Positions 11,455 through 24,376 of a stretch of DNA of 64,000 bases are shown piece by piece. The position numbers and the translations under genes are program-made. Source of the DNA: Canna indica (taxonomy: Eukaryota > Streptophyta > Magnoliopsida > Zingiberales > Cannaceae); assembly GCA_034359265.1 (NCBI GenBank), contig CP136892.1, positions 83,754,001 through 83,818,000 of the forward strand, in the 5' to 3' direction. The number at the start of each line of letters is the position of its first letter. Positions within the stretch are counted from its first letter, which is position 1. Below the pieces are notes generated by a model, which was not told where the DNA came from, ran no database searches, and saw only the letters and a list, made by a program, of their open reading frames with translations.

Positions 11455-12303
11455 TTAGTAGTAGTAAGAGGAGGAGGAGGAGCCGCCGAGCTGGAAGCCG
11501 TCGGCGGCGGCGTCGTCCACAGTCGGCATCGGCCCGAACAGGGGGCTGTGCACGTAGCCTTCCTCGAAGAATATCCCGTGCGACGCCGGGGAGCCGTACC
11601 CGCTGAACTCCCCGGCGTCGCACCACATGGACTCCCCCAGCCCCACCAGGGTCTCCTCGCCGACCGCCGGAGCAACGCCGGATTCCCATGGCGATTCCAT
11701 CGCTGGAACCGGTGGCTGTGACGGCGGAGCCGTCGAGTACTGGAACGCTTCTTCCTGTTGCTGCTGGTGGTAGTAGTAATGGTCCGCTCCGTCGTGGTCG
11801 AACGTATTGTTCGTGAGATCAGTGTAGTCGTCCTGACCTCCGACAGCGGGGAAGGTGGCCGCGCGGTGACCGGAGTCCTGCAGCGGCGGCGTCGGCGCGG
11901 AGAGGGGGAAGGAGGACGGCGGGGGCTGGAGGTCGGGGGAGAGGAAGGGGGTGAGGGAAGAGCCCGGCGGGAGGTCGGGGTACGCGAAGTTGGTGCGCGC
12001 GCGGGCCCCGCGGAGTGTGCGGGCGGCGCGGTCGTACGCCACGGCCGCCTCCTCCGCCGTGTCGAACGTGCCCAGCCAGTGCCGCTCCTTGGTCGCCGGG
12101 TCACGTATCTCCGCCGCGTACCGGCCCCACGGCCGGCGACGCACGCCGAGGTACCTCATGCCGCCATTGCCGCTGGTGTCATTGCTGCTGCCGCTGCTGT
12201 CCTGCTGCTGCGGCTGCTGCTTGCGCTTGCTTTTCTTATCCTGAGTGCCTCCGGAGCCTGCAGCGGCAGAGGAGGAGGAGGGGAAGAAGAAGGAGAAACC
12301 CAT
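11455..12303 (-). CDS. AP2/ERF transcription factor, group VIII, LEP/FRIZZY PANICLE-like
   Basis: A single-exon ORF of 282 residues from the ATG at 12303. One AP2 domain spans about residues 50-108: [18 protein letters not shown], then [20 protein letters not shown] and RARTNFAYP. Ala and Asp occupy the two ERF-diagnostic positions in YAAEIRD, so it is ERF-type rather than DREB-type and should bind GCC-box DNA in the nucleus. The domain, with KERHWLGTF and RTNFxYP followed by a TPFLSPD segment, most resembles LEAFY PETIOLE, PUCHI and the grass branching regulators FZP/BD1. This suggests a role in meristem or organ patterning (inference). A basic stretch KKSKRK lies near residue 23. The C terminus is acidic, Gln/Tyr-rich and ends in Ser and Tyr runs. 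An out-of-frame uORF overlaps the start. Confidence 0.93.
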   Translation of the reverse strand: MGFSFFFPSSSSAAAGSGGTQDKKSKRKQQPQQQDSSGSSNDTSGNGGMRYLGVRRRPWGRYAAEIRDPATKERHWLGTFDTAEEAAVAYDRAARTLRGARARTNFAYPDLPPGSSLTPFLSPDLQPPPSSFPLSAPTPPLQDSGHRAATFPAVGGQDDYTDLTNNTFDHDGADHYYYHQQQQEEAFQYSTAPPSQPPVPAMESPWESGVAPAVGEETLVGLGESMWCDAGEFSGYGSPASHGIFFEEGYVHSPLFGPMPTVDDAAADGFQLGGSSSSSYYY

Positions 12304-12428
12304 TGTACAGAGGAGAAGCAGCAGCAGCAGAAGAAGAAGAGGAAGAAGCAGAAGCAGAAGAAGAAGAAGAAGAGAAACAGCAAGAAGCAGAATTGATATC
12401 TGGAATGTGGTGGTGAAAGAGTTTGCAT
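12156..12428 (-). other. Upstream ORF overlapping the ERF start codon
   Basis: An ATG at 12428 opens a 90-codon frame, rich in Phe/Ser/Pro, that runs past the ERF ATG (12303) in another frame and stops 147 bases inside the ERF coding region. If the transcript starts at the distal TATA box, this uORF would compete with ERF translation. If it starts after TATTTAAA, the uATG may be left out. Confidence 0.45.
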
Positions 12429-12435
12429 GGTGATG

Positions 12436-12510
12436 GTTTAAATACAAGTAGAGCTGTAGAGGAGGTGGTGACTGGTGAGAGAGTGAGAGGTAGATTGATA
12501 TATAAAATGC
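12436..12510 (-). promoter_or_regulatory. Two candidate TATA boxes of the ERF gene
   Basis: On the minus strand a TTTATATATC motif lies near 12507-12497 and a TATTTAAA near 12443-12436. The first would give a leader of roughly 170 bases including the uATG. The second would start transcription close to or after it. The leader is rich in CTN repeats (GAA/CAG on the plus strand). Confidence 0.4.
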
Positions 12511-15500
12511 CAAGGTTGGGCCATGATTTCTTTATCTGACAAGGAGTGGAGTCCACAGATGGTCAATCTAATGATTTGCAGTGGTGGAATGAGGTTTGTG
12601 TTCTTGTGGATGCAAGTTTGTAACATGGATTGTATTTGACACCATCACTTTCATGGTTCACTAATGAGATATCTGAATTCAATCTTACATTCTATAATTT
12701 CCCAGCCAAAATGAAGAGTTTGCAATTCAGAATAAACTTCATCTTCCTGCTTTTAGTTTAGGGTGGTGGTTAGCTCCAAGATTCTTCAGAAATAGTCAAT
12801 CCAGCCAAGATATAAAGAATGGCCCAAACTGAGATTGACTGTGACCTGAAAAGGAATGAGCTAGAGCCTAGAGCTTAATTTTTAACTTGCTGAAAACATT
12901 TTTAATCTATTCCTCCAAACTCCAATGACTGATTGCAAACATGTTTTTTTAAAGTAGAATCCAAGTTGAGGATGAAGTTGACCATTTGGAGAAAGGTTGG
13001 GCTAGCTTACACATATGAATGCAGAATATTTGAAGAAGAAGAATAACATTTGTGCAATATTGAAAGGGAAAAAGAACTCTAAGATATCAGAAGGCTGATG
13101 TAGAAAATCCACAGAGCATGTTTAAGGTCGGCACTAGAAAATTAATTAAGGAGTGATTCTTGTGCTTTTGCATTAAGTTTGTTGATTATAATATGATGGA
13201 ATGGAGTTGCTAATGATGAGGAGAGTGATCACATGATGATATGGTTCAGCAGAAATGATTAGCATGTGCTATCTCTTCCCCCCTTTAGATGCCTTAAGTT
13301 TTGAATATTCCTGCATGCAACTGCTTGTTCTTGTCCTGCATTCATCAAAGCAGTTCTCAATATTTGATTGTGGTACTGAGGATCTAATCATATGTTCATT
13401 GTATCCATCAGAGAGTTTAGGTAACTTTTATGACATGTTTGGTAGGGGGAAAATTTATGCCCAAAGTGGGAGTAAATGTTAATCTAGTGAAGGATAGGTT
13501 AAAAGAAAAGGAAATCCACTAAGTTTTTAAATCCCATAGAAATCTTAATGATATCCTCTTCCTTGTGCAATTTTTCAGTTCTATCTGTCCCACACTCTCT
13601 CCCTCACATGAATGCTTGCCTCTTTTCATTTTGTTCTACGTCGGCTTTGCGATGTTTTTTTGTCGGCAATGGTTGGGTTTGGTACTAGTTATTCTAATTA
13701 AATTGGTTTGATCGAACCAACTCCGGCAAACCCAACTTTCTTGGTCGGACTTGACTTGATCCAACCCAACCTGATTGGACTCAACCCTGGACTAACCTAA
13801 TCCAATTGTTGATCTTGCCCAATTTGACTATGTTGGACCCAACTCAAGGTAGAATTGATCAATCGGGGATGATTTGACCGGATCAAAACTTATGCTTGGG
13901 TTGGCTTAATCTAGACTTGAACAATTTGATTCAATCCTACGTTGACTCAACCTATTTTGACATAGTTGAACTTGACCTTATTGTACCTAAGCCCTCGGGC
14001 TGACCCGATCTAGAGGGATCGAACTATGTCGATGGTTCAAAGCTGCCCCTTTAATCACTAATGCAATTCAAACATAGAATATTAATATTAACTTTTTAAG
14101 AGAGTAACTTTTAGTTCTTGAAATATTGTCCTTGTGAATTTTCACCTCCAAAATATTTATCCTCTACGTACCCTTAGGCTTATCATTGTCTTTTGTTTTG
14201 TTTTGTTTTTTGATAAAAAAAAGCGAGGCGCAAAGCCACAAGGGTTCGCTTCAAAAGGCTTGAAATGCCCACACAAAATACAACACATGGAGGAATTATA
14301 GACACAAAATGAAATGAAGGCAGAGGGGTAAAGAGGAAGGAGGAGATCAATGTTGGCTACTACCTAAGTGTTACGATCCATTTGATGAGATAACTAACCC
14401 ATCAACTTTAAAGACCAATCTATTAACCTAATTAAAATGTTTAAGCTGAAGTTGATGTTAGTACATCCATTAAGCCTTATAAGCCAACACCATATCCAAT
14501 ATACTCCCGATGTGGGACTAAACTGAGGTATTACACAAAGAGTCTAAGGATTCATTGTTTTCTATCGACAATTACTTTGCAGAAACATGATAAAAATGTT
14601 AGCTTCATCTACACTTCAATGTAACTATTTTTGGAGAATAAGTTGCATTCGGGTGGGGTCAAATTAAGGCTAGTCCACAATGTTTAATACGATGATTGGT
14701 GGTTAAAGGAGTTGGGTAGGAGTGGTATAAATAAAACCTCATTCTCTTCTCCAAACCATGATGAGTTTAACAAATTGTATAGATAATTAAATTAGTTAAC
14801 ATATCTAAAACATTCCTCCTTGATGATGTTTTATAGGAGCACACAAGATAGAAGACTCAAATCATTCACCTCCTCACGAATTAGCTCAAAAATTAGGTTT
14901 TCAATTGCTTGCTCCATCAATCTATATGTTCATTATAATTAAGGTCCTTAGAAATTGGTACGTATTAAATTAAAAGTTAGGTAGACTTAATTAATTATTA
15001 TGAGGGAGTTGCAACGCCTATCATGTTCACAATCACACAAGAGTATTTTATTTTAAGAGTTGTATGAAAGGCTTATCATTGCTCATCCATGTGCTAGCAA
15101 TTTGAGCAAAATCAATCATAAGCTCCACAAGCCAAACACTTTTTGAGAGCCAAAGGTTGCTTTAATCTTTGCAAGTATACATCAGATGTGTTAATTTGGT
15201 TGTGGAATACTTTAAGCTGAGACCCCATGGAAGCAAGAATGAGTCAAAAGATTTGTTGGGATGCATGTGAAGGGAGAAGCATTGGCATATATTCTAAAGT
15301 AATTAAAAAAACTTAGATAAGAAAAAGGTTTAGAAAAGCTCTGGTAGAAAGCAGACTATTATCTTAAGGTAAGGACTTTGTGATCTAAGGTTATTATACT
15401 TAAAAGAAGGGCTTCTAGTATCCTTCTGACAAGATCAATCTTGTTCTGTGCTTGATTACAAGATGCCTTGACTGAGAATTTGAGATGCTTCTAAGAAAAC

Positions 15501-17649
15501 TGGAAATGGAATCCAAGGAAATGATTCCTTGGGATGGTCACAAGCTATCTAGAAACTGGAAAGTCTTAATAAATAATAACCTAGCTATTTATACAATTCA
15601 GATAAATTTACATCACATGAGTTTGCTTCCAACTTGATATAGACAACAATAGACTCCTAAATAAACTCAGTTATCTGCTTGGCTTAAATATTAGGCATGT
15701 TTGAAGGCTTAAATATATACTCTTGAATTACATGTTTGAGGTGGATATTGAAAATTAGCCAATTGAAATGAAATGGTCTTTGACTAAGAACACATAATCC
15801 ACTGATTTGCCTATGGTGAACAAATTAAGCTAAGTGGTCTTCAGTCTTAAGATTCAGTATTAGTTAAGGCATCTGCAGTTATATGGGCAGCATTTAATTG
15901 TAGATTTGTTCAGCTATATATTATTGTAGTTTTTGGTCTGAGAGTACCATGACACAATCTCCAAGAATCCTCAGTTATAAGGAAGACTGTGGACATGCAT
16001 TTTAGTCAATGTTTCAGCAACCAGTTCTTGATATCTGCCTCATGGCCGGTCGGATTTCAGCAGTGAGAAATCACATGGTGCATAATATTCTAATGATCGA
16101 TTAGATATCGCAACAAGAAGAGGACAAGCTTTCTCCATTATTCTCCTCTTCAATCAACAGTTTCCATTAGCTTGAAGTACACCAGTCCCGGTCTCAACTA
16201 CATGAAAGATAAATCTTAAGTTACTTCCATAGCAGAAATCTGCAAGTGTATCTTCTCCAGTTTTAAAGCTAGATTCGGAGTTCTTAAGATGACCAGATGG
16301 AGACTGATATCTGATGCATAGTTGACTGAGATATGAGCCTGTAGACTTGTGATAGAAAAACTTAATCTGTGGATATATTGCAGAATATTGACTGAGAAGA
16401 TCTTATAAAATTTGTCATCCTGTGTCCTTACTGTATATTTTGACCATCTTGGGTGCTGCTTGAGGTACAAAGTTGAGATCTAAAGCGTGATTTTAGCTGC
16501 TGTGTGATGCAAAATTATTCTCTCGCAAAGCTGGAAAATTAACATGTATGTGATAGCTAGGGAGTACACTTGTTCTAGGTTTAGGCATGTGAGAGCCTTT
16601 TAGGTCTTGATATGCTTTGCACATCTAGGAGCCGGAGCCGTTTGGTGCATTATTTTTTAAATTAATATTACTTTTCAGATAGATTATCATTAAAAAAATT
16701 ATCGATAATATAGAATATAATGTTTGGTATGCACAATTAATATTATGATAAGATTGCTAGAATTCACATAAACATGTTTGATATAACAAATACATTACTA
16801 ATTATTGAGATATACTTTCCGAAAATGTCATTTTCACAAATATATATAATATAATATACTATATAACATAATAAAATATATTATATAATATAATAAATAA
16901 AAATATATTATAATATTATATAATATTAAAATAATATAATATAATATAATTATTATAATATTATGTCATGAGAGAAGTCGTGGAATGAGCAAATAACTTA
17001 TAAAAAATTAGAGTTTAATGAGGATAATTTTGTCCTAAAAATTAATTCAAGATTATCACTTTGGAGAGGTAATCCACATAGACACCTCTCCATTGAGCAA
17101 TCTGGATTACCACTTTGATGACAATCCACATTACTTGTACAAATGAGATACCAAATAAGGTAATGTGTGAGGTTCAGATAATTTAAAGACAAGATTATCA
17201 ATCATCTGAATGGATTATTTCATACTAAACGCTTTCTTAGGGTTGTAAAAGAAATATTAATGTAAATCGAACCAATTCCACGAAGAGACCGAACCAACTC
17301 GAAAATTTAGTTTTTTTTTATTCAATTTATGTTTCGAGATCTTTTTGAAAATTTTAGGTTTGATTTGATTTTATTATTTTTTTGTAAAATATAAAATAAA
17401 CCGAGTTAAACCGTACAATATATGATAGCGCAAATTTTTTGATTAGATATGTTGTTGAACCTACAATACATTTGTACAGTTAGTATGCATGTTTGAGGAT
17501 TAATAACGGTAACATAGATACTGAATGACTTGTCTTTTATATTTCCAATATCAAGTATTATAACATGTGAAAAACATGTGCATGTAATTAGGGAAGTCAA
17601 AACTAATAAGAACTTTGCGGGAAAAATAAAATAAAGGGAATTTTTTTTT
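12511..17649. other. Long intergenic region without a recognised gene
   Basis: About 5 kb upstream of the ERF gene. No ORF shows a recognisable domain. 13.66-14.05 kb is a degenerate run of AACCCAACCTGATT-like phrases. Near 14.2 kb a T-rich stretch followed by GCGAGGC resembles a decayed retroelement end. 16.8-16.95 kb is almost pure AT with TATAATA repeats. Confidence 0.5.
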
Positions 17650-19258
17650 TTCCGACGATTTATTCGAATTTTAATTTTAGTCATCATATTTTTAATGTTT
17701 ACACTTTATTTCTATTTAGAATTTAATCTCTACCGTCACATGAAGCCTAAACAGAGCAGACGTGGATAACAGATGCTGATTGGACATTGCTGACGTGGAC
17801 CTGCAGGGACCAACTTTTTAAATTATGAGAACTAAAATCAAAATTTTATAAACTCTGAAGACTAAAATCAAAATTCAAGTAAACTACGTGGATCAAAATT
17901 ATTATTATTTCTTAAAAAAATATAAAAAATCATAAGATATTTTTTAAATTTATTTATAAATAATTATAATATTTAAAAATATTAAAATTGAGCACACTAC
18001 GGTAATTTACGTTAATTTGGGTAGATTTAAATCGACACCGTCATTAGGCGTCATTTTTTATCTGTTAATTACTCTAATTTAGCGTGAATTCCGCAATGGT
18101 TGTAGAATTCGAAAACTTACTATTCTGATATGCTCATCTCTTCATTGATCACCTCCTCACCTCCATTTTGATTATAAGTTTAGCGCATTCAAACCGATTT
18201 AAATTAGATTTCGAACATCAAAAAGTGTTGATTTTCACTCTAATAAACGCCGATTTTTTATTAATATCCCTTTAACAATGTCCACGAAATTGTAGTAATA
18301 ACTTTATATTATGGTGTTGTTACTACAACAAATGCATAGAAAACCGACATTTATTAGAGCGAAAATTAACACTTTTGACATTCGAAATCTAATTTAAATC
18401 GTTTTGAATGCGTCAAATTTAAGATCAAAATAGATGTGAAGAGGTTATCAGTGAAGAGATGAGCAAATCGAGAGAGAGCAGATTTTCGAATTTTGCAACC
18501 ATTGCGGAATTCATGCTAAGTTAGAGTAATTAACGAATAAAAATCGATGCCTAATGACGACATCGATTTAAATTCATCCAAATTAATGTAAATTATCGTA
18601 GTGTGCTCAATTTTAATATTTTTAAATATTATAATTATTTATAAATAAATTTAAAAATATCTTGTGATTTTTTATATTTTTTTAAGAAATATAATAATTT
18701 TGGTCCATATAGTTTATTTGAATTTTGATTTTAGTCCTCATAGTTTATAAAGTTGATCCCCGCAGATCCACGTCAGCTCTGTTTAGGCCTCATGTGACGG
18801 TAGGTAGGCTGTTCATGGGTCAAATTCGACCCAATGAACCTGAAAAATCGACCCGACGTGAACCAATCGGGACCCGACCCGATTACCCGATTTTTATATA
18901 TATTTTAATTATTTTAAAAATATTTATATTAAAAAAAAAATTATTTTTAAAAAATTATTGTTAAAACTCTTTTTTTTTCTAAACGGGTAAACCCGACTAC
19001 CCGACCCGACCCGTCCTAGGTCGAGTTGGGTCGGGTCGGGTTTGAGAGGTGAAAAATTTTCAACCCGAACCCGACCCAATTATACTTGGTCGGGTCGGAT
19101 CGATTTTTTCCCTAAACCCGACCCGACCCGTGAACATCCCTAACGGTAGGGACCAAATCCTATACGGAAATAAAGTATGAGAACTAAAATCAAAATTTTA
19201 AAATTACGAGGACTAAAATTAAAATTCTAGCAGATTGTGATGATCAAAATATGATTTT
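17650..19258. repeat. Long foldback (inverted-repeat) element, arms about 600 bp
   Basis: The sequence on either side of about 18,307 is inversely complementary for roughly 600 bp per arm, with a loop of only some 10 bases. Paired landmarks include CACACTACGGTAATTT (left, near 17,994) with AATTATCGTAGTGTG (right, near 18,590), GCGTGAATTCCGCAATGGTTG (left) with AACCATTGCGGAATTCATGC (right), and the outer ACCGTCACATGAAGCC with GGCCTCATGTGACGGT. The right arm is interrupted by a 338-bp hAT MITE. It is probably a non-autonomous DNA element. Outer ends and target duplication were not resolved. If transcribed it would form a long hairpin RNA. Confidence 0.8.
18805..19142. mobile_element. hAT-type MITE nested in the foldback element
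   Basis: Flanked by a perfect 8-bp target duplication ACGGTAGG (18797-18804 and 19143-19150). The termini are inverted: TAGGCTGTTCATGGGTC at the left and GACCCGTGAACATCCCTA at the right. Inside are GACCCGACCCG-type repeats. There is no transposase, so it was mobilised in trans by a hAT transposase. Confidence 0.88.
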
Positions 19259-19282
19259 CCATAAAATTAAAAAAAAAAAATA

Positions 19283-19575
19283 TAGAGAGAAAGATGCTTC
19301 CTGGCTATTGCAAAATTGTGGCTATTACTGGCTAACTGCCATATAATGACCCCTCTCACATGTTTATGGCAAACAATGTCAACCTCAGTAACTCATGAGA
19401 CTTGTGATGCTATGCAAGGAAAAAGAAAAAAGAAAAAGGAAAAAAGAACTATAGGGATGAAGATGCTTCCTGGCTATTGCAAAACTTGTGGATATTGATG
19501 CCATATAATGACCCCTCTCACATGCTCATGGCAAACAATGTCAACCTTGGTGACTCATGAAAACAGTGATGCCCA
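19283..19575. repeat. Tandem duplication, period about 170 bp
   Basis: Two copies contain GATGCTTCCTGGCTATTGCA, CATATAATGACCCCTCTCAC and GCAAACAATGTCAACCT, at about 19,292 and 19,462. The second copy has a short internal deletion. Confidence 0.8.
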
Positions 19576-20246
19576 CTTTCAAGAATCTTATAGCTGAAAA
19601 GACTAGCACACTAGGGTGAGAAGGCCTACAAAGTTTTAGTTTTTGGATTCTTTTATAGTCAATTGCGATCACTATCACCTAACTAAACAAATCTTCCATA
19701 TAAGAAACTTATTTGAGCGAGTTCTTCCCTCTCCTTTTGCCAGTATAGTGACTAAATGAAGAATGAACAAGTTCTTGCCACTTCAGTTATAGACATTCTG
19801 ATATTAATCATGAAGCAATCAGAGAGAGACAAGATGAACTTCACACAAGGTGACATAGCATCCGAACATCGCCTCTATAGTCTGTACAAATTGCGATCTT
19901 ATAATCATATATTTGAACTTAAAACAAAGCAAAAAGTAGGGCATGAAGATAGTAATTAGAGTAATAACAGTCCACAAAGCAAACATTATAATTACAAGCC
20001 ATTGGACTGATCATACTTACACCATGACAAGTTGACAATTCTACAGGATAGATGGGGATGTCAAACTAAAAGAGACACTGGTGAATGAGTCCATGTGATT
20101 GATATCAACAATCCAACTGATATGTTAACATTAGCAGCAGACCAAGCAATCTTACAAGTTAGATTGTTATATTTAGAAGTCGACGTCTACTTCACCAACA
20201 GAAGTTCAAACGAACTTTACACTCCGTTGAAGGAAGCAAGTGAACA
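19576..20246. other. 3' flank of the Nudix gene
   Basis: No gene recognised; it probably includes the Nudix 3' UTR. Confidence 0.4.
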
Positions 20247-22567
20247 TTAGCACAAGGCAATGGCCTGCTCGGCTTGGGTTGATTTCATGAAGCAGAATTG
20301 TGATGGCTCATATAATGCAGGAACGGACAGAAGAGACTTGCTGATGGGGTTAGACTTGCTAAAGAGGCGGTTCTTGAACAAGTCGAGGGCTTCACGCATC
20401 CAATCATATCGGCAGAGTTTGAATGCTTCTCCCATGGTCACCTGTTTCAGGACCGTTTGTTTTAGAAATGAAGATCATTACTCTCAAAATGTGCAGTTGA
20501 GTTCCATATTATTGGAGTGAGCTAAAATGCACTCACCCATTTCCTGCCATGTACTTCCTGCTCAGGCCAGTAGTCGAGTTCCTCGGTTACCTCCAGCGCA
20601 AACATGTAACCTTTGCAGGACCCTTCCTGGCTGCAAGTAACCTGTCGGCTCTTGCTTCTAAATATCCATTGACCTAACTCAATTTCCTGAGAATAAATTC
20701 CATTCAGTCAACGCAAATGCACAAAGATTGATAAACAAATGAATCTAGTAGATGCTCAATTGTAATGGAAAAAAATGCCATTTTTTGCAAAGATAGAAAA
20801 GACTAATTGCACAAGTATTATTCTTGTCTACTCATTGCTAATCCTTTCAATGGATTCATGTTGCTAGTCCAAGTCTTTCATGGTAATGCCACATCAAGAC
20901 CATAGACATTTATGCCACCGTTCGTGCCATCTTAAAACCAGCCATATGATTTGTCTGTCTGGTCAATAGAAATATGTGGCTTACGAAACTAGTTGTAAAG
21001 CTTTCACTTATGCTTGTATACCACTTGCTTCTTTTTGTGATCTATGTGACACCTAAGTATTTGAGTGAAGCTCTTGAGAAGACTAAAGACAAGGACATTT
21101 CTTCCAAAGAAATGACATGTGGGGCTGAAATTGTAAGGCTATCACTAGAAAACAGATCACATGTAAGATGCTGCATGACTCATGCAGCATGAGTGAGGCA
21201 AACTAGAGACAAACCACATGCAAATTAGGTGGCAAGAGCAAACATCATCGTCATCAAAATCACTTTGACATAAAGCTCTATAAAATTGTTAACAACAAGT
21301 TTATCAATGATGAAAATGACTCGGACTTTATGATAATAAAGATACCCCACCAAGCAAATTAGATATGCTTTAAAAATGATAATTTATTGCCTTAGAAAAA
21401 TTGTTAACGACAAGTTTGTCAATGATGAAAATGACTATGATTTCATTATAGAAACGATACCCCACCAAGCACCAAGCAAATTAGATATGTTTAAAATTTG
21501 ATAGTTTATTTCAATAATTAAGAATGAAGCTTTCTTCCTAAGGATATCTGCCACTAGAGAGCCTATATCAACAAAATTCTAAATCATAGATCAACAATCA
21601 GCTACAGAAACTAATTAAAAGAAAACCAGATGAAGTTAATGATTAAAAGCATAATAGAAAGACACTATTTGATGCGTAAGGAAAACAAGCTTCCGGCGTC
21701 AATTAGTTTCAGGTATTTAAACAAATTATGAAACCTTTTTTTGCATCTACCATTGGGAAACAAGTTGTGAACATGGATGCTTACATCTATAATTCCCCTA
21801 ACTCCTGCTTCCTCCAAAGCCTCTCGGCATGCAGCTTCGCATGCAGTCTCATCTGTCTCCCAGCCACCCTACACCGGAGATCCAATGATTCAGTTATCTT
21901 AGCTAGCCACACTTGATGCCTGAAGTCAACAAGTAGTTCCTTACCTTAGGGAAGACGAAGTCATGTCGACCTGGTGAACCGATCATGAGGACTTCTACTA
22001 GATTCATCAAATCACCAGATTGGTTGTCGGTTTGCACATTTATCTTGTAAGGAATGCATCTGATTGAAACCAGACAAGAAAATAGATAAGAAACCAAAAG
22101 TATGGAAGACTCTTTCTATCTAACCTACAGAGTCTTATCATGACTTTTGAAAGAATTAATCATCAAAAGGATTCTACATCCGGTTAGAAAAAATTAATCA
22201 TCATAAGGACAAATCACCAAACACCCAACAGGCATGGAGATCCATCATGACACAACAACAGACAGGCATTGTTGTCGCCCAACAGGAGTTTTTTTGAAGA
22301 AAAAAGAGAGTAAATTTGCAATATCTAAATGCCGTGTTTCTCAACATTACCATCTAATAAGCATCTAAATACTCATCTCCAGATCCTTATGTCCGACCCA
22401 CACAAAGTTTGCGTTTTAGCGTAGTCCAAAAAAAAGAACATAGTGGGATTGGAAAATTGCATCTCAAAGAACTAAAAGTTAAGAAGAGTTTACCCGGCAA
22501 CGAGCCGGAGATGATTCTCATAACGCTGCAGATCCCGACCCTTCCTAGCTAGCAGAGGCGACGCCAT
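20247..22567 (-). CDS. Nudix hydrolase, five exons, 205 aa
   Basis: Exons: 22567-22494, 22059-21945, 21868-21785, 20686-20537 and 20441-20247. All have GT/AG borders and the frame stays open through every junction. The N terminus is MASPLLARKGRDLQRYENHL. The Nudix box (residues about 64-86) is complete: GGWETDE, then REALEEAGV, matching GX5EX7REUXEEXGU with the metal-binding glutamates. C-terminal segments GYMFALEVTEELDYWPEQE and CRYDWMREALDLF match the short plant Nudix family that includes Arabidopsis NUDT4/17/18/21. These enzymes cleave nucleoside diphosphate linked to another moiety with Mg2+. Substrate and compartment cannot be read from sequence. Intron 3 (21784-20687) contains a local tandem duplication. 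Total length agrees with the family. Confidence 0.92.
21282..21515. repeat. Tandem duplication inside Nudix intron 3
   Basis: Two diverged copies of about 115 bp, each with ATGATGAAAATGACT and GATACCCCACCAAGCA. No effect on the coding exons is expected. Confidence 0.75.
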
Positions 22568-23518
22568 GATTCACCACCCAATAAAGCTTCCGACTTCAAA
22601 GAAGAAAAGAGCAAATGAGACAAGGCAAAACGACATCAACAAGAACCAGGACAAAGAGCCACGGGCACTACCTCAGCAGGGATTGTAGACCAGTTGAAGA
22701 TGAAGGGGGCACCGCCTTTAAAAACCTAGGCCGCAAGCCTTCCCACTTCGGAGATCGATTCAAAAACCTCCTTTTGCTCAAAGATCACAACTTTATTCTT
22801 GCAATTTCCCTCTCTTAACGCATTCAGGGTAATACGACAAAAACAAGAGAAACAAACACAATCCGTAACCTGGCGGAGAGCAAGAAGATAAGGGTACTCT
22901 GCAATCGCCCACTGAATGGAGCTGCTGATGCAGTCCCCCGCTCCTCCGCGCCGTATTTAATGGCTCTCGGGTCAAGTAAACGGCCCAAAGATCAATTTTT
23001 TATCAATAAAAAAGGCGACTCTACTAAACTCTCTATAGCACAAGCCTCAACACCGACGATTGGGGAAGACCGGAGACGGAATCGAATCCACCAAGTGGGT
23101 GCGCGGGCAAGGGAAGCTAGAAAGCTTTTATTAGATCCTTTTGCAACCGCAAGCAAAGGGTGAGGAGGAGAAATGGGCCACCTTTCAGACGAGCCGCAAT
23201 CCTCTGCTGCCCAAATTGAATAAAGACGAAATCGGATTAACCTTGTCGTATACGGTGATAAACTAATCATAATCTTTGGAATTACCTGCATGCCATGCCA
23301 AGGATAAAAAATGACGGTGGCAATGGAGTTGACTTGCTGTAGTAGCTTCTCGAAGAAAACAACGACTTTGTTCTATCACCTCTCTCAGCATTAGGTTTCC
23401 TCAAAATATACGGTGTCACCCATCACGCTACTTCAAATATTTGGACAATATATCAATGTGCTCCACCTAAGTTATTCTTATCTTAATGAGATTAGATTGA
23501 CAAACTTTGATGCATATG
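22568..23518. other. Upstream flank of the Nudix gene
   Basis: Moderately GC-rich; it presumably carries the Nudix promoter and leader. Short overlapping ORFs on both strands have no family signature. Confidence 0.4.
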
Positions 23519-24113
23519 TGGAGGGTGGTCAACGGTTCTGATCACACCGAACTAAACCGAAATCGAAATAAAGTTTTTTGGGTCTGATTTGGTTTGGCTC
23601 CTGGTAGGTTCGGTTCTTAAACCAAATCGAAATCGAATAATAATAATGGGCTCGACTTTGGTTTGCAGAGTTTGAGAATCGGGTCGAACTGAAAATCAAA
23701 ATATAAAATTTTAATTTATTTTTTTTAAAAAAATTATTAGTTGATTACATTTTCGTTGCTTGTATTAATGTTTGAAAGATTTTATAACGCTACTTGATTA
23801 GTTGATTGATGTTTGTGTTGATTTTGATATTTGTGGGTATTGTGTGTATTTCAAGTGGACTTGATGATTTATTATTGATGGAATGATTATTTTTTTCGTT
23901 TAAACATGCTAAAATAGCTAAGTCTGCATTATGTTTCTGTAAAACAACTAAATCCGATTTGTTCGATTACAAAATCAGATCGAAAATTTGGTTTGATTTT
24001 CGGTTCAGTTTGGCCCATATTCAGTTAGGTTTTCGATTTTCTTTTTCCAAAAAAAATTAGTTTGGTTCGATTTATGTCGGTTCGGTTTGGTTTAAACCGA
24101 ATGGACACCTCTA
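23519..24113. mobile_element. hAT-like non-autonomous element, diverged
   Basis: The left end TGGAGGGTGGTCAACGG and the reverse complement of the right end TAGAGGTGTCCATTCGG are similar. The interior repeats ACCGAA/TTCGGT phrases. Flanking 8-mers TGCATATG and CGTATATG agree at 6 of 8 positions, consistent with an old 8-bp target duplication. No transposase ORF. Confidence 0.55.
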
Positions 24114-24376
24114 CGTATATGAATTTAAATGATTGCAGACTAAATATGCTTGTGACGATATATTCGCACCACATCTACCCGCATCTATATCGTATATATG
24201 ATTACAGTAATACATACACTTAGATAAGTTTATAGGTTTTTGATGATGTTAATAGTATCTTTAATAACATGAAATTTTGATAATGTTATTCATCCATGTA
24301 TTATTTATTTAATAGTATTTTTACTATCTTTATAGAAATATTTTATATATTTTATTAAATTAGTTTATTTAAAATA

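Noticed and set aside
11171..12396. Several Arg-rich ORFs overlapping the ERF gene
   Set aside because: Out-of-frame or antisense readings of GC-rich sequence; only the AP2 frame has a domain.
12304..12513. N-terminal poly-Leu extension of the ERF protein
   Set aside because: The in-frame extension has no ATG start and is translation of CTN repeats in the leader.
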